Below are positions 49,626-58,666 of a DNA stretch of 64,000 nucleotides, piece by piece. The position numbers were made by a program, and so were the translations under genes. Positions within the stretch are counted from its first letter, which is position 1. Every line of letters starts with the position of its first letter. The DNA comes from a candidate division Zixibacteria bacterium RBG-1 (GTDB taxonomy: Bacteria > Zixibacteria > MSB-5A5 > DSPP01 > RBG-1): contig AUYT01000001.1 in assembly GCA_000447245.1 (NCBI GenBank), positions 1,296,001 through 1,360,000 of the forward strand, in the 5' to 3' direction. The notes beneath the pieces were generated by a model that was not told where the DNA came from, made no database searches, and saw only the letters and a list, made by a program, of their open reading frames with translations.

Positions 49626-51512
49626 CTATTTTGCCGCCCGGAGACTCCCTTCTGATAATTTCTGAACCCGGGCCAAAAGCTCCGGCTCCTGCGGGCTGAA
49701 AGCCAAAATTTTATTATATTTTTCCAGGGCTTGCTTCTTCATCCCCTTTGATTCATAAAAATACCCCAATCTATACCAGCTCAAAACCCACATTCTTTGA
49801 GCATCCCCGTCCCTGTAAAAAAGAGGATTTTCCTGCCAGTTGAAATTCTCTTTTTCCCACAGGGTTTGGTTCGATAAGATCTGCTTAGACAGATAAGACT
49901 GTTTCTTTATGGAAAGCTGCATCAAATACCCACTGGGCATTAAGAAATCTTTTATGACAGTATCCTTTTCGGTGTATTCAATATAAACAGGTCTCTTATC
50001 CCTTAGAGCTTTTTTGGCCACGTTCACATATAGGGCTTCTCCGGTTTTTGTTTCAGGAAGACCTTGAAAGATTTCCGGATGTTTTTTTCTCTCCTGCTGG
50101 CAATACCATAAAGCCGGCAGAAAACTGCGGTTTAGAATGATTAAATCCGTCCGAATTCCCTCACCATATTGAAGCCCTCGCAGGATAAAATCCAGGTTAG
50201 GATTATCAATGATGACCAGAGAATTTTGAGGTATACCGGAAATTATGCTCATAGCATACTGGGATGGGAAGTTATTTTTGGCTAAGTTGGCTTTGGGATA
50301 GACCCTGTAAACTGGCAATAGACAGATAATCGTGACCAACACCAGAGTTAAGGGGTAAATCAGTTTTTGAAAATCAAATTTCTCTTTTGGCTTGAAAAAA
50401 GCCGACTTCAGATTCTGCAGAATAAGCAATACCCCAAAACCAAATCCAATACTTAACATAATCAAGGAGGGAATCAGATATCCGTGTAAATCAGGATTAT
50501 CAGAAATAAATTCATCGGAAAAAAAAGCGGTGAGCAGGCAATTTCCCAGAATCAGCCACAAGCTAAACCAAAACAGTGTTTTATTTCTTTGGTAAAAGTA
50601 AAACAAACCGATGAAGGCCAGAATCACAACCACAAAACTCAACTGGTCGGTCATCAGGTTCAGCGTGGCGAAAAATTTGGACGAAAGGGGGGCGCCAGAT
50701 TCAAGCCCCATTTTCTGCAACGATTCTAAGGCGAAAACTGATTTGAGCAGTTGGTTTAAGTCGGCCGGATTTCCCCAATTGAAAGCCGGTCCGGTTGAAG
50801 AGCGGACCGGTAAATACAGATAGATGGATATTCCTAAAATAAAGCTTAATATACCAGTGAACAGAACTTTGGAATTAAGAAATTTTCTCAAACTGGAATT
50901 CAGGAGTAGATAGACCAAAGCCGGCAGAGCAGAAATCAGTATAGCGTAATGGTTGCCTAACCCCAATCCCAGGAGGAAACAAAACAGAACAAATATTTTG
51001 GTTTGCTTGGGTAGAGCTTGCTTGCGGTTGGCTTCCTGTAACTTTAAGGCAAAAAATAGCAACAATAAAAAGATAAAACTCCCCAAAGTGTAAACTTCGG
51101 CCCGGACCGCCTGAATCCAGAAAGAGTAGGTAAAGCCCGCTAAAATAACAGAAAATAAGGAGACGAAATAAAACAGTTTATCAGACACCTTTAAATTATC
51201 AGAAAAGCTTTTTCTCAATTGAATAAAAGTTAAGAATAAAGTTGCTAACGAGATTGAAGCCAATAATCCTGAAAAAAGGTTAACTTTAAAAGTTAAAGTT
51301 CCAAGAGGCAAGAATGAAAACATTTTGGCCAATAGAATGTAAATCGGGAAACCGGGGCGGTGAGCAATCCCCAGAGTAGAAATGGAAGCAATCAGCTCTC
51401 CTGAATCCCACCAAAAAACGCTCCTGGCTGAAGTCATCCAATAAACCACAAGAGAACCGATAAAAATGAAAGCTAAAATTCCCCAAATGTAATCTTTTTG
51501 TTTCTTTCTCAT
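49626..51512 (-). CDS. DUF2723 multi-spanning membrane protein, second paralog
   Basis: The 628-residue paralog of the 46370-48406 product has the same motif (ARSVFWWDSGELIASISTLG then IAHRPGFPIYILLAKMF), about ten helices and a short C-terminal TPR-like tail (WYRLGYFYESKGMKKQALEK). Here the helix-1 motif keeps the DSGEL form, closer to the family consensus than DSAAL in the first paralog. It probably acts as an O-glycosyltransferase using a lipid-linked sugar. Its start overlaps the stop of the PilR-like gene by 4 nt, so both are cotranscribed. Confidence 0.88.
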   Translation of the reverse strand: MRKKQKDYIWGILAFIFIGSLVVYWMTSARSVFWWDSGELIASISTLGIAHRPGFPIYILLAKMFSFLPLGTLTFKVNLFSGLLASISLATLFLTFIQLRKSFSDNLKVSDKLFYFVSLFSVILAGFTYSFWIQAVRAEVYTLGSFIFLLLLFFALKLQEANRKQALPKQTKIFVLFCFLLGLGLGNHYAILISALPALVYLLLNSSLRKFLNSKVLFTGILSFILGISIYLYLPVRSSTGPAFNWGNPADLNQLLKSVFALESLQKMGLESGAPLSSKFFATLNLMTDQLSFVVVILAFIGLFYFYQRNKTLFWFSLWLILGNCLLTAFFSDEFISDNPDLHGYLIPSLIMLSIGFGFGVLLILQNLKSAFFKPKEKFDFQKLIYPLTLVLVTIICLLPVYRVYPKANLAKNNFPSQYAMSIISGIPQNSLVIIDNPNLDFILRGLQYGEGIRTDLIILNRSFLPALWYCQQERKKHPEIFQGLPETKTGEALYVNVAKKALRDKRPVYIEYTEKDTVIKDFLMPSGYLMQLSIKKQSYLSKQILSNQTLWEKENFNWQENPLFYRDGDAQRMWVLSWYRLGYFYESKGMKKQALEKYNKILAFSPQEPELLARVQKLSEGSLRAAK

Positions 51513-52870
51513 TTTTCCTTCAAACCGTACCTTTCTATTTTTCTATACAGAGTAGAATTATCAATCCCCAGAATCGAAGCGGCTTTGGACTTATTCCAGC
51601 CAGTCTGATTCAAAACCCAGAAGATATAAGATTTTTCAATCTCTTCTAAGGGAGGAGTCAAGGGAGTCGTTTCACTAACAAGCGGGGCCGGACTCTTTTC
51701 TCTTATTTTACCAGGCAAATCTTCCGGCCGGATGGTCTCCCCCTTAGCTAGGACCACCGCGCTTTCCAGACTGTTCTCCAGTTCTCTGACATTACCGGGC
51801 CAGGGATATTCGGCTAAAATCTCCAGAGTTTCGGACGCCAGCTTTTTCTCTTTAACATTTAACTGCTGGCAATATTTCTGGATGAAATAATGGCTCAGAA
51901 GAGGAATATCTTCCTGGCGGTTTCGCAAGGGAGGAAGATCAATCAAAATCACATTCAAACGGTAAAACAGATCGGCTCGAAATTTTCCGTTTTTCACCTC
52001 TTTTTCTAAGTTGGAGTTAGTAGCCGCAACCAGCCTGACATCTACCGGAATTTTTTTGATCCCCCCGACAGGAGTAATCTCTTTTTCTTCCAGAACCCGC
52101 AGAAGTTTAACTTGAATAGCCGGTGAAGTTTCTCCTACCTCATCTAAAAAGAAAGTTCCTCCATCCGCTGCTTTAAAAAGGCCCTCTTTATCTTTGATGG
52201 CACCGGTAAAGGAACCTTTGATATGCCCGAAAAGCTCCGATTCCAGCAAACTTTCCGGCAAAGCCGCACAGTTGATGGATATAAAAGGCTTTCCTGACCG
52301 GGGACTGTGAATATGAATGGCTTTGGCCACCAATTCTTTTCCGGTGCCGCTTTCCCCCTGAATCAGAACCGTGCTTTCCGAGGCGGCTACTTTCAAAGCC
52401 AGTTCCTTCATCTTCACAATTTCCGGAGATTTGCCAATGAAGTTTTCAAATCCCAGCTCTTTTTTCAGCTGGTTTTTGAGCTGTAAATTCTCCTGCGTCA
52501 ACCTTTTTTGATCCAGAGATTTTTTGATGGTAAGTTTAATTTCATCCACTTTGAAGGGCTTAGTGATATAGTCAAAAGCCCCTTTTTTCATGGCGTCTAT
52601 AGCGGTGTCCACCGAAGCAAAAGCGGTCATTACAATAAAGCTCAAATCGGGGTCGATATTTCTTACTTCTGAAAGGAGCTTGATTCCGTCCATTTTAGGC
52701 ATCATTAAATCTGCTATCACCAGGTCAAACCTTTTATTTTTTAATTCCTGCAATGCTTCAGAGCCGGACTGAACCGCGGTGACCTCATACCCCTCTTTGG
52801 AAAGCATAATCTGCATGAACTTTCCCATGGACTCTTCGTCGTCCACCACTATGATTCTGGGTTTTTCCAT
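51509..52870 (-). CDS. PilR/NtrC-family sigma-54-dependent response regulator
   Basis: The 453-residue protein, counted from the ATG at 52868-52870, has a receiver domain with Asp54 (LVIADLMMPKMDG). It then has an AAA+ sigma-54 activator domain (GESGTGKELVAKAIH; DGGTFFLDEVGE; arginine-finger region RADLFYRLNVILIDLPPLRN) and a Fis-type HTH (NKSKAASILGIDNSTLYRKI). The sigma-54-contacting GAFTGA loop reads GSFTGA. An upstream start at 52945 would add 25 atypical residues. A PilS-like kinase at 37785-39695 is the likely partner, and the sigma-54 pilin promoter at 49237-49252 a likely target. Confidence 0.94.
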   Translation of the reverse strand: MEKPRIIVVDDEESMGKFMQIMLSKEGYEVTAVQSGSEALQELKNKRFDLVIADLMMPKMDGIKLLSEVRNIDPDLSFIVMTAFASVDTAIDAMKKGAFDYITKPFKVDEIKLTIKKSLDQKRLTQENLQLKNQLKKELGFENFIGKSPEIVKMKELALKVAASESTVLIQGESGTGKELVAKAIHIHSPRSGKPFISINCAALPESLLESELFGHIKGSFTGAIKDKEGLFKAADGGTFFLDEVGETSPAIQVKLLRVLEEKEITPVGGIKKIPVDVRLVAATNSNLEKEVKNGKFRADLFYRLNVILIDLPPLRNRQEDIPLLSHYFIQKYCQQLNVKEKKLASETLEILAEYPWPGNVRELENSLESAVVLAKGETIRPEDLPGKIREKSPAPLVSETTPLTPPLEEIEKSYIFWVLNQTGWNKSKAASILGIDNSTLYRKIERYGLKEK

Positions 52871-52968
52871 TTTCAGCTCTAATATTTTGAGTATTGCATT
52901 TTGCAGTACATCAAACATATCGGCAGTAAATAAAAAAATGTACACTTTAAAATTTCTGCTAATCTAAA

Positions 52969-53080
52969 CGCAGACTAAAGTCTGCGGCTACCGTAGTTTT
53001 AAATCAAAGACGGTAAGTGTATCTGATAATGATTTTATTTATAATAAAATATAAGGGTAGGCGCAACCTTTAGGTTGCGG
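52969..53080. repeat. 59-nt REP-like family, two outward-facing half elements
   Basis: The first half (52969-52992, CGCAGACTAAAGTCTGCGG then CTACC) is a right-end type. The second (53056-53080, GGTAGGCGCAACC...GGTTGCGG) is a left-end type. The order is reversed compared with complete copies, as expected if two separate elements each lost a half. Confidence 0.75.
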
Positions 53081-53128
53081 AGAGAAAAATAGAAATAGCT
53101 TTATGATTGTCTAAGGCAACATTTGACT

Positions 53129-54541
53129 TTAGCGTTTCTCTAAAACTAATTTTCCAGTATTTTTCTCAATCGGAGTGGGGTATTTTCCGGTGAAGCAAGC
53201 GGTACAAAAGTTTTCTTTTCTGGTCAAAGTCGAAGTGGAAAGCATACCTTCTACTGAAAGATAACCCAAGGAATCTGCTCCCAGATGTTTCTTTATCTGT
53301 TCTACTGATTTATTGGACCCGATCAACTCTTCTTTGGTAGGCATATCAATCCCGTAAAAGCAGGGGGATTTGATGGGGGGTGAGCTGACTCTGAAATGAA
53401 CCTCTTTGGCCCCGGCTTTTTTGAGCATCTTGACTAATTTTTTGCTGGTAGTTCCCCGAACGATAGAGTCATCCACAACCACCACTTTTTTGTTTCTCAA
53501 AACTCCCTTAACCGGATTATACTTAATTTTGGCATCAAAGTCCCTGATTCTCTGGTCCGGATGGATAAAAGTTCTGCCTATATAATGATTGCGAATCAAA
53601 CCAATCTCAGTTTTTATTCCTGAACCTTCCGAATAACCTAAAGTAGCCGTGTTAGACGAGTCCGGCACGGAAATGACAATGTCTGCATCAGCTGATTTTT
53701 CCTCTGCTAATTTTTTACCTAATCTCCTGCGAATTTTATCCACGTTTTCTCCGAAGATTTTGGAATCCGGACGGGCGAAATAGATGAATTCAAAAATACA
53801 GAAAGCATGTTTTTGTTTAGGAAACGGCGAGATTGATTTCAACCCCTTAGAGCTGACACTCAAAATTTCACCCGGATAGACATCCCGCACATATTTAGCC
53901 CCTATCAAATCGAAGGCACAGGTCTCAGAAGCCACAACCCAAGCTTTTCCCAATCGTCCTAATGCGAGGGGCCTGAAACCTTTCGGGTCACGGGCAGCTA
54001 TCAGTTGATTGTCAGCCAAGAATAATAGCGAATAAGCTCCCTGAACCTGTGACAAAGCGTCAGTAATTTTTTCCACCAGAGCATTCTTGTTAGACTGAGC
54101 TACTAAATGCAGGATAATTTCACTGTCCGAAGTGGATTGAAAAATAGACCCCTTCTTTTCCATCCGGCTTCTCAAAGTAAAGGCATTGGTCAAATTGCCG
54201 TTGTGAGCCACGGCTAATTGGCCATCTTTGTAGGTGATTAGAATCGGTTGAGTATTAACCAGAGAAGATGAGCCGGTGGTAGAATAGCGATTATGTCCGA
54301 TAGCCCGGTCCCCTTTGAGGTTAGATAGAATTTCCTGAGAGTTGAAAACATCGTTGACCAAACCCATACCCTTGTAGTCATAAATCTTCTCACCGTCGGA
54401 AGAGACGATGCCGGACCCTTCCTGGCCTCTGTGCTGGAGGGCGTAGAGGCCCAGATAAGTCAACTCCGAAGCTTTGGGAGCCCCGAATACGCCGAAAAGC
54501 CCGCAGGCTTCTTTGAGGGTCTTGTTATTCATATTTGCCAT
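53129..54541 (-). CDS. purF: Amidophosphoribosyltransferase
   Basis: The 470-residue enzyme starts purine synthesis by making phosphoribosylamine from PRPP and glutamine. The nucleophilic Cys13 in LKEACGLFGVFG follows a short propeptide. The PRPP loop is VVVVDDSIVRGTTSKKLV. The C-terminal cysteines for a [4Fe-4S] cluster are visible (SPCFYGIDMP and NFCTACFTG), so it is the cluster-containing type. A second Met at residue 4 is an alternative start. A near-consensus promoter lies just upstream. Confidence 0.96.
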   Translation of the reverse strand: MANMNNKTLKEACGLFGVFGAPKASELTYLGLYALQHRGQEGSGIVSSDGEKIYDYKGMGLVNDVFNSQEILSNLKGDRAIGHNRYSTTGSSSLVNTQPILITYKDGQLAVAHNGNLTNAFTLRSRMEKKGSIFQSTSDSEIILHLVAQSNKNALVEKITDALSQVQGAYSLLFLADNQLIAARDPKGFRPLALGRLGKAWVVASETCAFDLIGAKYVRDVYPGEILSVSSKGLKSISPFPKQKHAFCIFEFIYFARPDSKIFGENVDKIRRRLGKKLAEEKSADADIVISVPDSSNTATLGYSEGSGIKTEIGLIRNHYIGRTFIHPDQRIRDFDAKIKYNPVKGVLRNKKVVVVDDSIVRGTTSKKLVKMLKKAGAKEVHFRVSSPPIKSPCFYGIDMPTKEELIGSNKSVEQIKKHLGADSLGYLSVEGMLSTSTLTRKENFCTACFTGKYPTPIEKNTGKLVLEKR

Positions 54542-54873
54542 TAAATAAATACAGCGAATCTTACTAAATTAATTGACCTTTGTCAACAAATCTATTTGCA
54601 GTATGTATGAAAGAAAATGCATATCCATGGTTAAAGTAACACTTTAAGGAAAATAACCTATCTCTGTTCAAAAAATGAGCTTTTTTGATACACCTCCTAC
54701 CTCCATAATTATCAATGAGTTGACCGTTCCCTCACCTTGTAGAATCAGGCGAAAGGTAATCTAATTGAGAATTCAGAACTGTCATATCAAGGCATATTTC
54801 TTGCTCAATTAAAAGGGGGATTTATATTATAAGTCGGAGGCTGGGGTTCTCAATAGAGTGGTATATCAAATTT
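54542..54873. other. Divergent region between purF and a GAF-HisKA gene
   Basis: This 332-nt region contains the purF promoter (54558-54586) and a plus-strand promoter-like pair (TTGCTC at 54801-54806, 18-nt spacer, TATTAT at 54825-54830). It also has a short hairpin CTTAAAG-like (54631-54650) resembling one at 4740-4758. No other gene seen. Confidence 0.6.
54558..54586 (-). promoter_or_regulatory. Sigma-70 promoter of purF
   Basis: On the minus strand, TTGACA (54586-54581), a 17-nt spacer and TAAGAT (54563-54558). Only about 16 nt separate the -10 box from the start codon, so the 5' leader is very short. Confidence 0.75.
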
Positions 54874-55686
54874 ATGGACATAAATAAAGCTTACCAACAG
54901 TTTGCCCTCCTTCGTTCCCTGATTTTAAAGACCAATTCAGCTTTTAAGCTGCAAGATTTAATCCAGGAAGCCCTGGAGAAGAGCTGCGAGATTTTGAATC
55001 TGCTGTCCGGTTCCATTTCTCTGTGGGAGCCGAAAACCAAAGAGCCCTCTTTTAGGGTGGCTTTTGGTTCAGATGAGCACAAGAAATTTTTAGAGGAGCT
55101 GGAAAAAAATCTGCTGAATCAAGTCTGGAAAGGGTACCAGCTTCAAAATCTGTATCTAAATGTTGAGAGAGAGGCCGTGCCTCTGCCGGAGACCTTGTCT
55201 CTGTTCTCCTATCCCATTAAAGCAGAGAAGGAAATTATCGGTGCTATCTCCGGAATTTCATCCGGTCCCAGAAATTTGAGTTTGGAAGAGGAATTTATTG
55301 AAGCTGTAGGGAATCAGCTGGGAATCGCTTTACAAAAAGTCGGCGGTTTCCCGGTCAAGGTGACCGGAGTTTCGGAAAAGGAATTAAGAGAGAAGGTAAA
55401 ATCTGCCGAGCTTTCCAGTGTTATGGCTACGGCTGTGACTTTGAATCATGAGATAAATAATACTTTGATGGCGCTTTTGGGGAATGCCCAGCTTTTGCTA
55501 ATGCAAAAGAAATTAGACCCGGAGGTGGTTGAAAAATTAAAAATTATTGAACAATCAGCTTCCAAAATTCAGGAGTTGACTGCCCTTCTGTCTGATATTG
55601 AAGAGCCGGTATTTAAGGAGTATGCCGGTGGAATTAAAATGTTGGATCTGGAGAAGTCAAAATTCAAGGATAGAAAGAAAAAGTGA
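54874..55686 (+). CDS. GAF domain joined to an orphan HisKA dimerisation domain
   Basis: The 270-residue protein has a GAF-like sensor (residues 10-155) and then a HisKA helix pair with His192 in VTLNHEINNTLMALLGNAQLL. It ends after DIEEPVFKEYAGG with a basic tail and has no HATPase domain. It therefore could not autophosphorylate. It may be a phosphotransfer or dimerisation partner, or a kinase truncated at its 3' end. A complete REP-like element begins 3 nt after the stop codon, so truncation by repeat insertion is possible. No ribosome-binding site is obvious. Confidence 0.75.
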   Translation: MDINKAYQQFALLRSLILKTNSAFKLQDLIQEALEKSCEILNLLSGSISLWEPKTKEPSFRVAFGSDEHKKFLEELEKNLLNQVWKGYQLQNLYLNVEREAVPLPETLSLFSYPIKAEKEIIGAISGISSGPRNLSLEEEFIEAVGNQLGIALQKVGGFPVKVTGVSEKELREKVKSAELSSVMATAVTLNHEINNTLMALLGNAQLLLMQKKLDPEVVEKLKIIEQSASKIQELTALLSDIEEPVFKEYAGGIKMLDLEKSKFKDRKKK

Positions 55687-55688
55687 TA

Positions 55689-55747
55689 GGTAGCCGCAAC
55701 CTTTAGGTTGCGGATTATTAAAACGCAGGCTGAAGCCTGCGGCTACC
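55689..55747. repeat. 59-nt REP-like palindromic element, complete copy E
   Basis: Begins GGTAGCCGCAACC and ends CCTGCGGCTACC, in the same orientation as 19120-19178. It fills the gap between two convergent genes and could also act as a bidirectional terminator. Confidence 0.9.
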
Positions 55748-55757
55748 AAAAACTGCG

Positions 55758-56234
55758 CTAAAAACTGATTGATAAAATTTGGGAAAGGTTTTCCAGAAAA
55801 TTCTTATCCTGCTCATCAAAAGCGCTCAACTCATCTGAATCAATGTCAATCTCCCCCACAATCTTATCCCCTTTTCTAATGGGTACTACAATCTCGGATT
55901 TAGTCTCCAAACTACATTCTAAGTATCTTAGGTCAGCATTCACGTCAAGAACTATAATTGTTTGTTCTTCCCTGACCGCGGCTCCACAAATTCCGGAATC
56001 CAGCTTAATCCGGGTGTGGGGCGAAGGTTTCCCCACATAAGGACCTAAAGCCAGCTCATTCCCGTCCATCAGATAAAAACCAACCCAGTTATATTTGGGA
56101 AAATGTTCTTTCAATAGATGAGCAGTTTCTTTCAAGACCAAATCCCGGGGCTTGCCAGAATCAACTAAATTTTGAATCTGGTCGATAATTTCTTTTTGTG
56201 TTTCTTCTATTTTGTGGAATATTAATTTTGCCAT
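55758..56234 (-). CDS. GAF-domain protein, free-methionine-(R)-sulfoxide reductase-like
   Basis: The 158-residue single GAF domain has NWVGFYLMDGNELALGPYVG, GICGAAVREEQTIIVLDVNA, YLECSLETKSEIVVPIRKGD and GEIDIDSDELSAFDE. Two cysteines sit at the positions used by fRMsr enzymes (GICGAA and YLECS), which reduce free methionine-R-sulfoxide with thioredoxin. One of the three cysteines of the best-studied members is not obvious. A thioredoxin-like gene is two genes upstream. Confidence 0.85.
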   Translation of the reverse strand: MAKLIFHKIEETQKEIIDQIQNLVDSGKPRDLVLKETAHLLKEHFPKYNWVGFYLMDGNELALGPYVGKPSPHTRIKLDSGICGAAVREEQTIIVLDVNADLRYLECSLETKSEIVVPIRKGDKIVGEIDIDSDELSAFDEQDKNFLENLSQILSISF

Positions 56235-56273
56235 AACAATAATAAATTGTAAAGAATGTGCTTCGTCAACTGA

Positions 56274-57131
56274 CTATAATTCAACAGTTCTGGTTCTATG
56301 AGCGTGGCATTCCACATTAACAGCCACAGGTAGACTGGCGATATGCGTCGGAAAAGTCTCAATAAAAACATCCAAGCAGGTTACCCTTCCGCCTAATCCC
56401 ATAGGTCCCACACCAGATTTGTTGACCAGCTCCAACAATTCCTTTTCCAGATTGGCATAATAAGGATTGGGATGACGGTTTCTCAATTCCCGGAACAAAG
56501 CTTTCTTGGCCAGGAGGGCGCATTTTTCAAAATCTCCGCCCAAGCCGACTCCCAGTATCATTGGCGGACAAGGGTTGCCCCCGGCATTCAAAACCGTATC
56601 CAGAACAAATTTTTTGACCCCTTCCACACCAGCTGCCGGTGGAAGGGCTTTAAAAGAGCTCATATTCTCACAGCCGGAACCTTTGGCCATGGCTGAAATT
56701 TTGAATGTGTCTCCGGGAACTATTTCAGTGTGGAGCACTGCCGGAGTATTGGTTTTGGTATTTACTCTTTTTTCCAGAGGGTCACCCACAATCGATTTTC
56801 TCAAATATCCTTCTTCATATCCTTCTGCTACGGCTTGATTGATACACTCCAACAAACCTTCTTGGTCAAATTTAACCCTTTCCCCTATCTCTAAAAAAAC
56901 CACACAGGTACCGGTATCCTGACAGTAAGGCATTTTTTTATCCCGAGCCAATTTGAAATTATTTATTATCTGAGTCAAAATCTCCTTGCCGGTTTCTGAC
57001 TCTTCTTTTTTTAAGGCATTCTCCAACTCTTCCAACATAGCCGGTGATAAGAAAGAGTTGATTTCAATCACCAAATTCTTCAGGGTTTCTTTGATTTTGT
57101 CTAAGGGTATGATTCTATATTCAATTCCCAT
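56274..57131 (-). CDS. Class I fumarate hydratase / tartrate dehydratase, alpha subunit
   Basis: The 285-residue protein corresponds to the N-terminal catalytic half of class I fumarases. Cluster-ligand cysteines appear in KMPYCQDTGTCVVFLE, AKGSGCENMSSFKALPP and GNPCPPMILGVGLGGD. The beta subunit is not adjacent in this window. It catalyses reversible hydration of fumarate or a related diacid in the cytoplasm and depends on a [4Fe-4S] cluster. It follows the thioredoxin-like gene by 1 nt, so it is in the same transcript. Confidence 0.93.
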   Translation of the reverse strand: MGIEYRIIPLDKIKETLKNLVIEINSFLSPAMLEELENALKKEESETGKEILTQIINNFKLARDKKMPYCQDTGTCVVFLEIGERVKFDQEGLLECINQAVAEGYEEGYLRKSIVGDPLEKRVNTKTNTPAVLHTEIVPGDTFKISAMAKGSGCENMSSFKALPPAAGVEGVKKFVLDTVLNAGGNPCPPMILGVGLGGDFEKCALLAKKALFRELRNRHPNPYYANLEKELLELVNKSGVGPMGLGGRVTCLDVFIETFPTHIASLPVAVNVECHAHRTRTVEL

Positions 57132-57132
57132 T

Positions 57133-57645
57133 CTACTTCCCCATGGTTAAGGTTGAAAGCGTTTCCAAAACCTCTTTGGTTACCTCTTCTTTCAGGGCTT
57201 CCAAATATCTTTCTTTTCCGTCCGGTTCGTTTTTGAATTTCTCCTGCAGTTGCCAGGCGTTGCCTGGTTTCTCGATCCAGACCGCCATCTCTTTGAAATT
57301 GGAATCGAAAAATATAACAGTAGGAATTTTCTTTTTGCCATCAATGGCGTAACGCTCCATCAAATCTAAATTCAAATCTCTCCTAATAACTCTCAACTCC
57401 GAATCAGGTAAAGCTTCCACCAATTTAGCCATAACCGGCAGGTTTCTAACCGCATCTCCGCACCAATCCTCCGCAATAGCCAAAACATAAAATTTTAGTT
57501 TGATGCCTGACAAAATCTTTTTGGTGTCCGGAGAAACATCATATTGGTTATAGTTACTTTCCCAAAGAGATTTGTTCTCCTTGACTGCGGTCAGATATTC
57601 TTGAAAGCTTTGCCCCTGATTAAATCTTTCTTTTAAACTTTCCAT
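57133..57645 (-). CDS. Thioredoxin-like protein with single active-site cysteine
   Basis: The 170-residue protein has VLAIAEDWCGDAVRNLPVMA, where the usual CxxC reads CGDA, leaving only one cysteine. The cis-proline region is GKKKIPTVIFFDSNFKEM. Members of this family carry WCxDC-type or WCGDA sites and are thought to act as disulfide or mixed-disulfide handlers. It overlaps the UroD-like gene by 13 nt and abuts the fumarase subunit gene, so the three are probably coexpressed. Confidence 0.85.
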   Translation of the reverse strand: MESLKERFNQGQSFQEYLTAVKENKSLWESNYNQYDVSPDTKKILSGIKLKFYVLAIAEDWCGDAVRNLPVMAKLVEALPDSELRVIRRDLNLDLMERYAIDGKKKIPTVIFFDSNFKEMAVWIEKPGNAWQLQEKFKNEPDGKERYLEALKEEVTKEVLETLSTLTMGK

Positions 57646-58649
57646 TTTTCAACCTCTTCTCTTAAAGCTTTTAAATTTGCTTCCGGAACCTTAGGTTCAT
57701 ATGTGCATCCGGGCCCTAAAATCCATCTGAACCCCTGCATACTTTCTCTTATTTTACGTGCCTGCTCGACTATTTGTTCGGGCTTCCAGTTTAATAAATC
57801 TACTTTATGGTCAATTCCCCCCATCACCACTTTGTTCAAAAATTCGGCTCCCTCTTTTAAATTAAGATTGGTTGGGTCGGAGGCATCCCAGTTGACAATC
57901 TCCGCCGGATAATCTGCAAATAGTTCTAAAAAATCATTGGGCTCGCAGACATGTAAAACATTCAACTCTGCTCCTTGGGCTGCATTTAAAATTCTTAAAT
58001 CGTAGGGCTTGCCGAATTCCAAGTATTCTTCCTTAGTTATATAATTAGCCGAAGCCCATTGGGTAGTAGCTAGAAAAATTCCGCTGGCCCCGGTATTCAA
58101 GACTTCACCGACAAATTTTTCGAAGGTGGAAGTAATAACTTCCAAAGCTTGATGGATTATTTTAGAGTTTTCTCTTAAGTCCTGAATCAACATTTTATCG
58201 TCTTGCACTAAATCTCCAGCTATGGATAAGGGTGTGAATACAGTTTCTACGAAATGTACCGTATTCCTCAATCCATTTTTAATTAAACTCAAAGCTTGTA
58301 ATTGTTCACCCAAAGCTCCTTGAGTAGGGTCTAAAACCTTTAGTTTTTCCCAATCTGAGGTTTTTTTAACAGGATAATCTACAGTTTGGGTTTTGGTAAA
58401 CTCATCATTCGAATATTTCAAAACCGCACCCCAATCCTGAACGTGATAAGCGGCCCGGGGATTTACTTTCATCAAATCCCAATCAAACTTTTTTTGAAAA
58501 TCCAGCATGGCCTCTGCTAATTCTTGAGCAGTCCGTTCCCTGTGATAAAAGTGTCTCCAGAAGCTCATCGGAACACGGTCAATAGGCTCGGATTTAATCA
58601 GAGATAGAATTCTCTCTTTATGGCTTAATTTTGGCATAGTTTTCAACAT
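57633..58649 (-). CDS. Uroporphyrinogen decarboxylase-family methyltransferase-like protein
   Basis: The 338-residue TIM barrel shares the URO-D superfamily opening KERILSLIKSEPIDRVPMSF and the C-terminal GPGCTYEPKVPEANLKALRE. In strict anaerobes most such proteins are corrinoid or coenzyme methyltransferases (MtaA/CmuA-like) rather than haem enzymes. The C-terminal HVCEPND and MGGIDHKVDLL segments fit that group. It lies 17 nt downstream of the homocysteine methyltransferase-MTHFR gene, which supports a one-carbon role. Met5 is an alternative start. Confidence 0.85.
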   Translation of the reverse strand: MLKTMPKLSHKERILSLIKSEPIDRVPMSFWRHFYHRERTAQELAEAMLDFQKKFDWDLMKVNPRAAYHVQDWGAVLKYSNDEFTKTQTVDYPVKKTSDWEKLKVLDPTQGALGEQLQALSLIKNGLRNTVHFVETVFTPLSIAGDLVQDDKMLIQDLRENSKIIHQALEVITSTFEKFVGEVLNTGASGIFLATTQWASANYITKEEYLEFGKPYDLRILNAAQGAELNVLHVCEPNDFLELFADYPAEIVNWDASDPTNLNLKEGAEFLNKVVMGGIDHKVDLLNWKPEQIVEQARKIRESMQGFRWILGPGCTYEPKVPEANLKALREEVEKWKV

Positions 58650-58666
58650 AATGTTATTCAGAGGAA

